NCBI GenBank assembly: GCA_900184925.1
Contig: FXYJ02000001.1
Location: 248,001-312,000, forward strand
DNA: 64,000 nucleotides
Reading direction: 5' to 3'
Source: Ruminococcaceae bacterium HV4-5-B5C
GTDB lineage: Bacteria > Bacillota > Clostridia > Oscillospirales > Acutalibacteraceae
In this document: piece by piece, positions 26,393 to 34,711 of the stretch
Numbering within the stretch: position 1 is the first letter of the stretch
Layout of the letters: each line of letters opens with the position of its first letter
Translations under genes and position numbers: made by a program
The notes under the pieces: generated by a model
Database searches by the model: none
Told to the model about the DNA's origin: nothing
The model's input: only the letters and a program-made list of their open reading frames with translations

Positions 26393-27394
26393 TTATACGG
26401 AAAGACTCTTGACCGCATTCTTTGCCCAGTTCGAGTCATGAAGAACAGCTCTTCCTACCCCAACCAAATCTGCATCGTGATTTTGCAGGAGTTCTTCTGC
26501 CGCCTTTGCCGTTTTAATCCCACCTGTTACCACAACGGGGATTGACACAACACGTCTGATTGCCTTAGCCTGATTCGTAAAATAGTGCATTTCCTCGATT
26601 CCGGGCGCTGTGTATCGACACATTCCGCCGGAAACGTCTATGATATCGGTTCCCGCAGCTTCAAGAAGTCCGGCGGCTGCAATGCTATCCGCCAAACTCA
26701 GTCCACCGTCCATATAATCGGTAACTGCAAGGCGGAATAAAACTGGAAAATCCCTGCCAACCATGTTGCGAACGGCTTTCAACACCTGAAGGTGGATACG
26801 AATTCGATCTTCAATTTTACCGCCGTATTCATCCGTTCGTCTGTTGGTAAGCGGGGACAGGAACTGATCCAGCAAATAACCGTGACAGGAATGGATCTCA
26901 ACGCCATCGAAACCGGCTTGTTTCCCTCGCAGAGCCGCGTTGGCAAAATCATTTGCAATTCTTTCAATTTCGCGATGGGTCAACTCGTGGGGCAGCTCCA
27001 TTTCTGCTTTTGAAGGATTCATAACAGGCGATGGGGCAACCGGCTGAGAACCTGTGACGCTTTGTTTCGTACCACTTCCTGCGTGATTTAACTGCAGGAC
27101 AGCGGGGCTTCCGTTCTTGTGAATGACATCGGAAAGCTGGCTTAAACCAGACACCTTGTCATCATCTGCGGAAGAAATCTGGTTAGCGCTGGCTTTCCCA
27201 TCTGCAGAAACAAAACTATGTTCTGTAATAACCATACCAAAATATCCGCCCCGCGTCTTTTCATCATAATACTGTAAAAGCTCAGGCGTGATTTCTCCAT
27301 CTGGCCCAGCCTTGGAGGTTGCCATGGGGGGCATTACCAGTCTGTTCTTTAAATGAAGATTTCCAATTGTCAGTGGAGCAGTCAAATAAGCCAT
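26393..27394 (-). CDS. Old Yellow Enzyme family NADH:flavin oxidoreductase
   Basis: 333 residues from ATG 27394 (AAGGG 9 bases upstream); ATG 27403 is possible but has no spacing. The FMN-binding TIM barrel shows LKNRLVMPPMAT, GFDGVEIHSCHGYLLDQFLSP with the catalytic His pair, NRRTDEYGG and VVTGGI near the phosphate site. It lacks the C-terminal FAD/NADPH and Fe-S parts of the 2,4-dienoyl-CoA reductases, so it is the short form. Likely reduces activated alkenes or related electrophiles. Confidence 0.93.
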   Translation of the reverse strand: MAYLTAPLTIGNLHLKNRLVMPPMATSKAGPDGEITPELLQYYDEKTRGGYFGMVITEHSFVSADGKASANQISSADDDKVSGLSQLSDVIHKNGSPAVLQLNHAGSGTKQSVTGSQPVAPSPVMNPSKAEMELPHELTHREIERIANDFANAALRGKQAGFDGVEIHSCHGYLLDQFLSPLTNRRTDEYGGKIEDRIRIHLQVLKAVRNMVGRDFPVLFRLAVTDYMDGGLSLADSIAAAGLLEAAGTDIIDVSGGMCRYTAPGIEEMHYFTNQAKAIRRVVSIPVVVTGGIKTAKAAEELLQNHDADLVGVGRAVLHDSNWAKNAVKSLSV

Positions 27395-27526
27395 TTGTTT
27401 CATCCCTTCATTTTTGCAGTCCCGGATTATGGACCGTGATATTCAGCCGGTCTCAGTCAATAGGAAAGATCCCGTCCGCCATTTCTTTGCCGATTATTTA
27501 TACGCGGTTATACGCAGTTTGAACTC

Positions 27527-28009
27527 TTATTTCGTATATTGATATGCAATTCTGGACGTACCGTTTTGGACATATATAATACCACATTTTTCAAATCCGG
27601 CTTTTTCGATCAAATGCTGCATTGTATGGTTGTCACGGTGGGTATCGATCCGCAGGTTAGAGATCCGTTTTTTACAGAAATCCACGCACTCGCTGAACAC
27701 GCCCTTTACAGCTCCGTCGCCGGCAATTCGGTGAATCGTCCCGTAAAGATCTTCGTTTTTCCATGATCCGTTTTCTATACGGGAATAGGTTGCATCCGGT
27801 CCGATGATAAAAGCAAAAACTCCATGTATTTTATGGTTTTCCACAGATACAAATAATTGTTCTTTTTCAATATCCTTCATCAGCAGTTCCCGCTCAGGGT
27901 AACCATATGCCCACTGGGAAGGATTTCCGTTAGCAATCATGTACTTTCTGGCAGTCGCATAGATTTCCAATATTGTACTGAGGTCTTCATAGGTTGCAAG
28001 TCTTATCAT
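27527..28009 (-). CDS. GNAT family N-acetyltransferase
   Basis: 160 residues from ATG 28009 (AGAGGATG upstream). N-terminal MIRLATYEDLSTILEIYATAR, LFVSVENHKIHGVFAFIIG, and C-terminal LRIDTHRDNHTMQHLIEKAGFEKCG are typical of a Gram-positive GNAT subgroup with a degenerate acetyl-CoA loop (GDGAVKGVFSECVDF). Substrate unknown. Monocistronic, minus strand. Confidence 0.85.
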   Translation of the reverse strand: MIRLATYEDLSTILEIYATARKYMIANGNPSQWAYGYPERELLMKDIEKEQLFVSVENHKIHGVFAFIIGPDATYSRIENGSWKNEDLYGTIHRIAGDGAVKGVFSECVDFCKKRISNLRIDTHRDNHTMQHLIEKAGFEKCGIIYVQNGTSRIAYQYTK

Positions 28010-28308
28010 ATAACATCCTCTGACGATACTTTCATTTTTATTCAATGGGAGAGATCGTGAGCACCGGTGGACCCAGGGATTGCTAAACCCAATTTTATTA
28101 TAAGCCTTACCTTCGGAATATCAAGGGAATTGTCGTCGTATCAAATCGATTCTGCGAATGCATAACTTGCGGTTACCTCGAAACACAAAAGAGAGTGAAC
28201 AGAAATAAAAAATTATCCAGCCGGCTGATCAGCGCAGTATTTTTAGCCGCCGTTCAATTGACTTTTACGGCACTTTTCTAAACTTTGTGAATCTGCCTGA
28301 AATAGAGA

Positions 28309-28368
28309 AAACCCGCATGAATACTGGATTTTCAGCACTCATGCGGGTTTCAGCTTTGGCGGAGAAAG
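28309..28368 (-). repeat. Duplicated tRNA-Ser 3' end and terminator
   Basis: About 60 bases nearly identical to 30153-30212: the AAACCCGCATGA / TCATGCGGGTTT hairpin plus the last 13 bases of a tRNA-Ser (TTGGCGGAGAAAG on the plus strand). The rest of the tRNA is absent. Confidence 0.85.
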
Positions 28369-28554
28369 CAACGAAAATATTAATACCATGACCGCAAAAA
28401 GGCGACTTATGGGGCTTATCATTTGCCAAATCCACAATCGAAAAATGTCGTTGTAACGCCGCCCAGTAAACCAAAGCTTTATGGAAAAGGTCAGTTGTTC
28501 CCGGATCTTTACGTCCGAACCCGTCCGGATCTCTAATTGGAAGTCAATTTGCTG

Positions 28555-29673
28555 TCACTTTAGTGTCTCAGCGACTTTGATCAATTCCTTACGGATGGCG
28601 ATATGTTGCGGACAGACCTTTTCGCACGCGCCGCACTTGCTGCATTCACTGGCTCGCTTCTTTCCATGCCCATTTACCAGCAAGTTCTGTTGGCCTATCG
28701 CAAAGTCTTTCTGTCCGTAGATCGTAAGGGCGTTCATGGCGGTGAAAGAGCCGGAGATACCGATATTGTTCGGACAGACCTTCGCGCAGTAGTTGCAGAT
28801 AGTGCAGGGGATTAGAGGAACTTTTGTTAGAGCCGTCTGTGCTTTACGAATAGTTTCCTGCTCCGCGGCGCATAGTGGCTGAAAGTGCTCCATATAAGAG
28901 AGATTGTCTTCCATCTGCTCCTCGCTGCTCATGCCTGAGAGTACTGTAATAACGCCGTCCAGGCTCGCGGCGAAACGGATTGCCCACGAGGCCAGCGACG
29001 CAGTTGGGTTGGCGGCCTTTAAAATGTCTTCCACAGGCTGCGGCGGCGTTGCAAGCAGGCCTCCTTTTACCGGCTCCATAATAATCACCGGCTTGCCGTG
29101 CTTTCTAGCCACTTCATAGCAGCCTTTTGACTGAATCGCAGAGCTTTCCCAGTCTGCATAGTTGATCTGGAGCTGCACGAACTCCATTTCCGGATGAGCG
29201 GTCAAAATAGCCTCGAGCTCATCCGGTGTGGAATGGAAGGAAAAGCCTACATGCTTAATAAGTCCTTCTTTTTTCTTTTCCTGTACAAAGCTCCACATGT
29301 CGAAGTCGTCGAAGAACTTCGTACGGCTCTCGCCGAGGTTATGAAGCAAATAAAAATCGAAATATCCGGCCCCGGTTTGCTTTAGCGAGGTTTCAAACTG
29401 TGAAATGGCTTCGTCGCGTGTTTTACAGTTGATCCATGCTGCGTTTTTGGTTGCAAGTTGGAAACACTCCCTTGGGTAGCGTTCCACCAGTGCCTGACGG
29501 ATTGCGTCTTCGCTACCGGGATAAGCCCAAGCCGTGTCAAAATAGGTGAAGCCAGAAACAAGAAAACGGTCTACCATTTTTTTGACCTGCTCAATGTCGA
29601 TTACGTCGCCTTCCTTCGGTAGGCGCATGAGGCCAAAGCCAAGCTTTTTAATGTTTTCTCCCAAGTATGCCAT
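28555..29673 (-). CDS. Aldo/keto reductase with C-terminal ferredoxin clusters
   Basis: 372 residues from ATG 29673, with AAAGGA 9 bases upstream. Residues 1-265 are an aldo/keto reductase barrel (LGFGLMRLP, FDTAWAYPGSE with the catalytic Tyr, ATKNA with Lys, LLHNLGE with His). The C-terminal part has two Cys clusters, CTICNYCAKVCP and CSKCGACEKVCP, that should hold two 4Fe-4S centres. This ferredoxin-fused type is common in anaerobes; the substrate is unknown. It lies between two copies of a tRNA-Ser 3' end. Confidence 0.93.
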   Translation of the reverse strand: MAYLGENIKKLGFGLMRLPKEGDVIDIEQVKKMVDRFLVSGFTYFDTAWAYPGSEDAIRQALVERYPRECFQLATKNAAWINCKTRDEAISQFETSLKQTGAGYFDFYLLHNLGESRTKFFDDFDMWSFVQEKKKEGLIKHVGFSFHSTPDELEAILTAHPEMEFVQLQINYADWESSAIQSKGCYEVARKHGKPVIIMEPVKGGLLATPPQPVEDILKAANPTASLASWAIRFAASLDGVITVLSGMSSEEQMEDNLSYMEHFQPLCAAEQETIRKAQTALTKVPLIPCTICNYCAKVCPNNIGISGSFTAMNALTIYGQKDFAIGQQNLLVNGHGKKRASECSKCGACEKVCPQHIAIRKELIKVAETLK

Positions 29674-29872
29674 GTTGATTCTTCCTTTCAATTGCGAGAT
29701 GAATTATAACGATTCTTCCTGTTAAGCACTCCATCTGCATTTTATCATATTGTGACTGACTTTTCTATTGGCTCAGTTTTCGGGGACAAGACCGCAACAA
29801 GATGGTGCTTTACGCAAGCATGATTAACGCGAACCAGTTCATCGTAAAAGTGAAGTTCGGATCATCTTGCTT

Positions 29873-29907
29873 TGGTGGTCATCAGGGACTCGAACCCCGG
29901 ACCGACC
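29873..29907 (-). pseudogene. 3' fragment of a different tRNA gene
   Basis: On the minus strand the 35 bases read as a T-arm (GGGGTTCGAGTCCC), an acceptor strand and CCA. The 5' two thirds of the tRNA is missing. It differs from the tRNA-Ser genes nearby. Such 3' ends are often left by integrases that target tRNA genes. Confidence 0.5.
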
Positions 29908-29928
29908 GGTAATTGGGAGTGGATAGAG

Positions 29929-30054
29929 ATGGACAAAGAGCTTAAGCAGGAGCTCGAATGGATCAATGAAAACCTGAAATCGGTGATGAGTAATCAAACG
30001 GCGATGTATCAGGAAATAACTAAGATTGAGAAAAAACAGAAGAAAGAGGAGTGA
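29929..30054 (+). CDS. Small charged helical protein (41 residues)
   Basis: ATG 29929 follows GGGAGTGG with a 7-base spacer. The product, MDKELKQELEWINENLK followed by a KIEKKQKKEE tail, is a single predicted helix with heptad-like spacing. An intrinsic terminator follows 4 bases after the stop, so this is a complete small transcription unit. No family recognised; it resembles small phage or plasmid-borne proteins. Only plus-strand gene in this stretch. Confidence 0.55.
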   Translation: MDKELKQELEWINENLKSVMSNQTAMYQEITKIEKKQKKEE

Positions 30055-30058
30055 TATA

Positions 30059-30087
30059 TCCCGCCGGGTACCCGGCAGGATGTTTTT
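30059..30087 (+). terminator. Terminator of the 41-residue gene
   Basis: TCCCGCCGGG / CCCGGCAGGA stem with a 2-base loop, then TGTTTTT. Confidence 0.8.
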
Positions 30088-30152
30088 AGTCCACATAAAA
30101 GTGTATCTTTGAGTATTTTCAAGTGACTGTCTGTAACGCTGAGATAACGAGA

Positions 30153-30193
30153 AAACCCGCATGAACACTGAACTTTCAGTACTCATGCGGGTT
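30153..30193 (-). terminator. Terminator of tRNA-Ser(GCU)
   Basis: AAACCCGCATGA / TCATGCGGGTTT hairpin directly downstream (minus strand) of the tRNA; TTTTCTCG follows. Confidence 0.75.
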
Positions 30194-30200
30194 TCAGCTT

Positions 30201-30290
30201 TGGCGGAGAAAGAGAGATTTGAACTCTCGCGCCGGTTACCCGACCTACTCCCTTAGCAGGGGAGCCCCTTCACCACTTGGGTATTTCTCC
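30201..30290 (-). tRNA. tRNA-Ser(GCU)
   Basis: A 90-base cloverleaf on the minus strand. The acceptor GGAGAAA pairs with TTTCTCC, a G discriminator follows and CCA is encoded. The anticodon stem-loop CTCCC-CTGCTAA-GGGAG gives anticodon GCU for AGC/AGU serine codons. The long variable arm is typical of tRNA-Ser. Confidence 0.95.
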
Positions 30291-30359
30291 AAATGTTGAA
30301 AACGTGACATTTATTCTTTTTAGCAACCTCGCTACAGGCTGCCGACTGATTTACAGGTA

Positions 30360-30448
30360 TGGCGGAGAGGAAGAGATTCGAACTCTTGGTCCCTTGCGGG
30401 ATCACTAGTTTTCAAGACTAGCTCCATAAACCACTCGGACACCTCTCC
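30360..30448 (-). tRNA. tRNA-Ser(UGA)
   Basis: An 89-base cloverleaf on the minus strand, starting GGAGAGG and ending CCTCTCCGCCA. The anticodon stem-loop CTAGT-CTTGAAA-ACTAG gives UGA. The long variable arm GATCCCGCAAGGGACC confirms a type II tRNA-Ser. Confidence 0.96.
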
Positions 30449-30703
30449 ATAATGGAAGCCAGCAGGTGCGAAAAATATAATACCACAAATTGAGCAGGCA
30501 TGTCAATCCTAAATCGCGCAATTACGGCCCCTGAGTGCAAAATCTTCCGTACCAGTCGGGCAAAATACGATCATTTTGATTCGCACTTTCTATTAATGCT
30601 TCTTTGATGTATAATTTTTAACAGACAGGGCTGCTTTTCAGCAGGAAATACCGGGTTCCGGAAAAGGCAGCCGTGATTTTGATTTGTCTGGAGACCTGAA
30701 ACC

Positions 30704-31651
30704 ATGCTGCAAACCCTTTTGACGTCGTTGGAAAGCATTGTTCCTATTGTCGTTATGATTGCCGCCGGCTTTTTCATGGCGCGCATGAAGTGGATCGACG
30801 AGAAATTCGGAAGCGCCTGTTCCAAATTCATTCTTAACCTTGCGCTCCCATGTTATATGATCTGGAATCTCATGGAGAATTTCGACCGAAACAGCCTGAT
30901 CGCTCTTGCGGGGGGACTTCTCGTTCCGTTCGTAACGAAAGGTGTCACCTATTTGCTCTCAATCCCGGTCAGCAACGTTATGCAGATTCCGAGAAGCAGG
31001 AAGGGAACTTTCCGCTCTATCTTTTTCTGCTCCAACACCATCTTTGTGGGTCTGCCAATCAATCTGGAACTCTTCGGGCCGAAAAGCGTTCCGTATGTTT
31101 TGCTTTACTATATTGTAAACACGGCGTTTTTCTGGACCCTCGGAAATTATGAGATCAGCTGCGACGGTGCCCCCGACACGAAAGTGCCGCTCCTGTCAAA
31201 GGCAACGGCGAAAAAGCTTCTGTCCCCTGCACTGATCGGTTTCCTGATCGGGATTGTCCTGATCCTGTTGAAAGTAAAGCTTCCTGCCTACGCAACGGAT
31301 ACCCTGCGGTATCTCGGTAATCCCACGACGCCGCTTGCACTGATTTTCATCGGACTGACACTGACGACGATCCCACTGTGCCAGCTGAAGCTGAACCGCG
31401 AGATGGTTGCCATTCTCCTTGCACGTTTCGTCCTTTCTCCTGCTCTTGTGATTCTTGCGATTCACTTCATCCCGATTCCGCGCCTGATGGCCCAGGTGTT
31501 CATTATCCAGTCCGCAATGCCTGCCATGACCAACACAAGCATTGTGGCGAAAGAATACGGGGCAGATTACAAATTTGCAAGTGTTGCCACCGTCATCACA
31601 ACGCTCGCCTGTATCGTCGCGATTCCCCTTTTGATGACTGTCATTCACTGA
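30704..31651 (+). CDS. AEC (auxin efflux carrier) family transporter
   Basis: 315 residues with about ten membrane helices in two inverted halves (LESIVPIVVMIAAGFFMARM; QSAMPAMTNTSIVAKEYGAD). In bacteria this family moves malate, malonate or other organic acids. GGAGACC lies upstream of the ATG. Single gene; promoter not clear. Direction and substrate are not inferable. Confidence 0.9.
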   Translation: MLQTLLTSLESIVPIVVMIAAGFFMARMKWIDEKFGSACSKFILNLALPCYMIWNLMENFDRNSLIALAGGLLVPFVTKGVTYLLSIPVSNVMQIPRSRKGTFRSIFFCSNTIFVGLPINLELFGPKSVPYVLLYYIVNTAFFWTLGNYEISCDGAPDTKVPLLSKATAKKLLSPALIGFLIGIVLILLKVKLPAYATDTLRYLGNPTTPLALIFIGLTLTTIPLCQLKLNREMVAILLARFVLSPALVILAIHFIPIPRLMAQVFIIQSAMPAMTNTSIVAKEYGADYKFASVATVITTLACIVAIPLLMTVIH

Positions 31652-31714
31652 CGGCAGTTAAGGATGGTTCGTGGATTTCAAAGAACCATCATTTTGTAAA
31701 CGGAGGGACTGTAG

Positions 31715-32086
31715 ATGGAAAAAGAGATTATCCTCGGAAACGTGATGGTCGACTGCGGCGACGCACAGCGGCTGCGTGCATTCTATGCAGGTCTGCTCGG
31801 CTGGGAATGCTGCGAGCTGTACGACATGCCCGCCGTCCGGAGTGAAAGCGGTGTGGTTTTCCTGTTTGCAAAGGAGGAAGATTATGTTCCTCCGGTCTGG
31901 CCCGAACAGGACGGGAAACAGCAGAAGCAGATGCATTTTGATTTTCAGGCTGCCGATGTGCCGGAAGCAGTGCGGAAAGCGGAATCGCTGGGAGCGGTTA
32001 AGGCGAAAGCGCAGTTCGGAGGCGACCGCTGGACTACGATGCTCGACCCGGCAGGGCACCCGTTCTGCCTTTGTTCCGAAGGGTAA
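31715..32086 (+). CDS. VOC family (glyoxalase/bleomycin resistance-like) protein
   Basis: 123 residues spanning two beta-alpha-beta-beta-beta units: ILGNVMVDCGDAQRLRAFYAGLLGWE, then QMHFDFQAADVPEAVRKAESLGA and DPAGHPFCLC. This matches the actinobacterial/Firmicutes VOC group near glyoxalase-like domain 6. CGGAGGG site 7 bases upstream. Metal ligands cannot be assigned with confidence; function unknown. Confidence 0.9.
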   Translation: MEKEIILGNVMVDCGDAQRLRAFYAGLLGWECCELYDMPAVRSESGVVFLFAKEEDYVPPVWPEQDGKQQKQMHFDFQAADVPEAVRKAESLGAVKAKAQFGGDRWTTMLDPAGHPFCLCSEG

Positions 32087-32099
32087 TTTTACCTCAGAT

Positions 32100-32137
32100 G
32101 GCCGGAGCTCGGGTGCGCCGGCCGTTTTCTTTTTTCT
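32100..32137 (+). terminator. Terminator after VOC gene
   Basis: GGCCGG...CCGGCC stem followed by GTTTTCTTTTTTC. Confidence 0.8.
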
Positions 32138-32154
32138 TTCACGACACAGCTTTC

Positions 32155-32183
32155 TTGACAGGAATTTCACGGGCGGTTATAAT
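32155..32183 (+). promoter_or_regulatory. Perfect sigma-A promoter of citrate synthase
   Basis: TTGACA (32155-32160), exactly 17 bases, TATAAT (32178-32183): all 12 consensus bases, predicting strong expression. Confidence 0.85.
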
Positions 32184-32267
32184 AGTTAAACTACCAATTT
32201 CTAATTGAAACCATTTTAAACCAAACACGCCGTTAACGGCGCTAACAGAAAGGAAGGGTGATTTCTG

Positions 32268-33644
32268 TTGCAGAAAAATGCAAGAGACGATTTATTCGAA
32301 GTCTCTCCGGAGATTCGGCATCTGACCGAACTCTGCCGAGAGCACAGCACCATCGATACACAGCTTTACACCAGGTATGATGTCAAGCGCGGCCTCCGGG
32401 ATATTAATGGCAAGGGCGTGCTGACAGGCCTGACTGAAATCTCGGACATCGTCTCCTCCAAAATGGTTGGCGGAATGTCTGTGCCATGCGAAGGAAAGCT
32501 GTATTATCGCGGGATCGACATCGAAGACATTGTGCACGGGTTTGTCTCGGAAAACCGTTTCGGATTCGAAGAGACGGTCTATCTTCTGCTGTTCGGGGAT
32601 CTTCCTTCCCGGCAACAGAGCGAAGAGTTTAAGGAGATGCTGTTCCGCTACCGGACTCTGCCGACGAATTTTGTTCGCGACATCATCATGAAGGCACCGA
32701 GCTTCGACATGATGAATACTCTTGCGCGCAGCGTACTCACGCTTTATGCCTATGATGAAAAGCCCGGCGACGTTTCCCTCGAGAACGTGCTGCGCCAGTG
32801 CATTGAAATGATCGCTCTGTTTCCGCAGCTTGCGGTTTACGGCTATCAGGCATATATGCACAATAAAAACCCGTACAACAGCTTTTTCATCCATGCCCCG
32901 AGGCCGGAACTTTCCACTGCGGAGAATATCCTCTATATGCTCCGCCTTGACAACCGCTATTCTCCGCTCGAAGCGCGGATTCTTGACCTTGCGCTCGTTC
33001 TGCATGCGGAGCACGGCGGCGGCAACAACTCCAGCTTTACGACGCATGTTGTGGCTTCCTCCGGAACGGACGCCTACTCGGTCATTGCGGCCGCCCTCGG
33101 CTCTCTTAAAGGCCCGAAGCACGGCGGGGCAAACGTAAAGGTCGTGCAGATGTTTGAAGACATGAAGCGCGAAGTGAAGGACTGGCAAAGTGAAGAAGAA
33201 GTCTCCGATTACCTGCTCCGCCTTCTGAATAAGCAGGCATTCGACCATGCCGGGCTGATTTATGGGATGGGACACGCGGTCTATTCGCTCTCCGACCCGC
33301 GGGCGGATATCTTTAAGAAATTCGTCAAGCGCCTTTCCGAAGAAAAAGGTCTCTCGAAAGAATACGAACTTTATGCAATGGTGGAACGCCTTGCCCCCGA
33401 GGTCATCGGCAACGAACGCAAGACCTACAAGGGCGTCAGCGCAAACATCGACTTTTACAGCGGCTTCGTCTATCACATGCTTGGCCTGCCGACGGAGCTT
33501 TTTACCCCGGTGTTCGCCATGGCGCGTATTGCCGGCTGGAGCGCTCACCTGATGGAGGAACGCATCAACGAAGGCAAGATCATTCGCCCGGCCTACATGA
33601 GCGTTTCAAAACGGCGTGAATACATACCTCTTGACAAGAGGTAA
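32268..33644 (+). CDS. gltA: Citrate synthase
   Basis: 458 residues from TTG 32268, with AAGGAAGGG 9 bases upstream. Catalytic residues are visible as His249 in HAEHGGGNN, His285 in GPKHGGAN and Asp343 in SDPRAD. The N-terminal 60 residues extend beyond the short bacterial type. It condenses acetyl-CoA and oxaloacetate, in anaerobic Clostridia usually for glutamate synthesis via a partial TCA branch. No aconitase or isocitrate dehydrogenase neighbour. Confidence 0.95.
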   Translation: MQKNARDDLFEVSPEIRHLTELCREHSTIDTQLYTRYDVKRGLRDINGKGVLTGLTEISDIVSSKMVGGMSVPCEGKLYYRGIDIEDIVHGFVSENRFGFEETVYLLLFGDLPSRQQSEEFKEMLFRYRTLPTNFVRDIIMKAPSFDMMNTLARSVLTLYAYDEKPGDVSLENVLRQCIEMIALFPQLAVYGYQAYMHNKNPYNSFFIHAPRPELSTAENILYMLRLDNRYSPLEARILDLALVLHAEHGGGNNSSFTTHVVASSGTDAYSVIAAALGSLKGPKHGGANVKVVQMFEDMKREVKDWQSEEEVSDYLLRLLNKQAFDHAGLIYGMGHAVYSLSDPRADIFKKFVKRLSEEKGLSKEYELYAMVERLAPEVIGNERKTYKGVSANIDFYSGFVYHMLGLPTELFTPVFAMARIAGWSAHLMEERINEGKIIRPAYMSVSKRREYIPLDKR

Positions 33645-33701
33645 AACCGGAAGAGAGACGGGCAGGCGCTGTAAACCACAAAAAACAAAATGAGACAGCC
33701 G

Positions 33702-33746
33702 GAAGGGTCTGACGTTCGCAAATTGCGGCCGGCAGACCCTTCTTTT
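33702..33746 (+). terminator. Terminator after citrate synthase
   Basis: GAAGGGTCTG / CAGACCCTTC stem with TTTT following. A second, weaker hairpin flanked by A and T runs lies at 33785-33820. Confidence 0.75.
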
Positions 33747-33865
33747 CTGCCCGCATGGGCGGAGACGACGGGGGTAGGGAGATAAAAAAAGGGCAACCGT
33801 TTCGACCGGCTGTCCTTTTATGCTCTCCTTGATTGACAGGTGAGAGAAGGCCTTTGCATTTTTGC

Positions 33866-34075
33866 TTAATCTTTTTCTCTTGCAGCTTGAATGGATTTCA
33901 GGCACATATGCGGAACGTTGTAGCTTCTGAGTGTTGAAACCAGATGAAAATCGCAATTAAGCGGATAGTCTTTCGTTAAGATCTCATCCCCGGATACTGA
34001 TATCAGGCTGGCATTGGAACGGTATTCAATCTTTGTGATATGTGCGTAATCATGACAATGGCCGCCGGCATACAT
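33866..34075 (-). CDS. Hypothetical protein, 69 residues
   Basis: MYAGGHCHDYAHITKIEYRS start, no membrane helix, balanced charged composition. A purine-rich AAAGGGGGCGAG lies about 17 bases before ATG, further than ideal. It sits 125 bases downstream of the Cys-rich gene at 34201 on the same strand, and a third frame between the two is also open. The pair could be one gene broken by frameshifts. No family recognised. Confidence 0.4.
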   Translation of the reverse strand: MYAGGHCHDYAHITKIEYRSNASLISVSGDEILTKDYPLNCDFHLVSTLRSYNVPHMCLKSIQAAREKD

Positions 34076-34200
34076 GCATTTTAAACTATAAATGATTCTC
34101 GCCCCCTTTACGGTATTTTACTATATGCTCAAAAAAGTTTAGCAAGGCAGGGAGTGCAGAGAGCCGAGGGCCTAAATATAAACTTTCAAAGAGTCTCCGA

Positions 34201-34389
34201 TCAGTCCAGGCAATCTTGCCCCTTGGATTTATCTCCGGCAAAACTGTCGCATAGACTGCAATCCGTATTACCGCACGAGGAGTTATCGCAGAAGCTTGTG
34301 GCGGAGCCATTTGGAAAGTACTTAATCCGTATTGGGACGTATTTATCCAGAAAGCTGCAATGCCTGCCTAATGTTTTATCATTAACCAT
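34201..34389 (-). CDS. Cys-rich hypothetical protein, 62 residues
   Basis: ATG 34389 is preceded by AAAGGGGAT with an 8-base spacer and by a TATAAT box 10 bases before that. The C-terminal half contains CDNSSCGNTDCSLC, four cysteines in a metal-site-like spacing, then FAGDKSKGQDC. No signal peptide. It probably binds Zn or Fe-S; no family recognised. It may be truncated, because open sequence continues downstream in another frame. Confidence 0.5.
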   Translation of the reverse strand: MVNDKTLGRHCSFLDKYVPIRIKYFPNGSATSFCDNSSCGNTDCSLCDSFAGDKSKGQDCLD

Positions 34390-34629
34390 GTTGATCAATC
34401 CCCTTTTTACTATTATAGCACATAATTGGCCAACGCCCGCGATAAGCAATTAATTTTTATCCATTGAGTAAAATATAAATAGTTTTCAACAGTTTCAACC
34501 TGCTTTTCAACATCTTGTTATTGACAACAGCCGATCAACTAAATCATGGGCACTTTTCAGCCTGCCTTCTTTTTTACTTTGACTGTCGCTGGATTCCATC
34601 TGTGCCTCGCTTCCGCAGCCATCGGGCCA

Positions 34630-34666
34630 AAGAAAAAAGACACCCTTTACGGGTGCCTTTTCTTTC
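34630..34666. terminator. Bidirectional terminator before the phosphatase gene end
   Basis: CACCC/GGGTG stem extended by AAAAGA/TCTTTT on both sides, serving the minus-strand gene at 34712. Confidence 0.65.
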
Positions 34667-34711
34667 GTGCCATTTGTTCAATTTAGATGCAGAGTATATT
34701 ACGCAAAGGGC

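Noticed and set aside
28195..28281. A 28-codon frame resembling a signal peptide (NRNKKLSSRLISAVFLAAV)
   Set aside because: No mature protein follows and the start has only a weak site. It might be a stump of a secreted protein, but cannot be supported.
32292..33548. A 418-codon minus-strand frame opposite citrate synthase
   Set aside because: Antisense shadow of a gene with clear catalytic residues.
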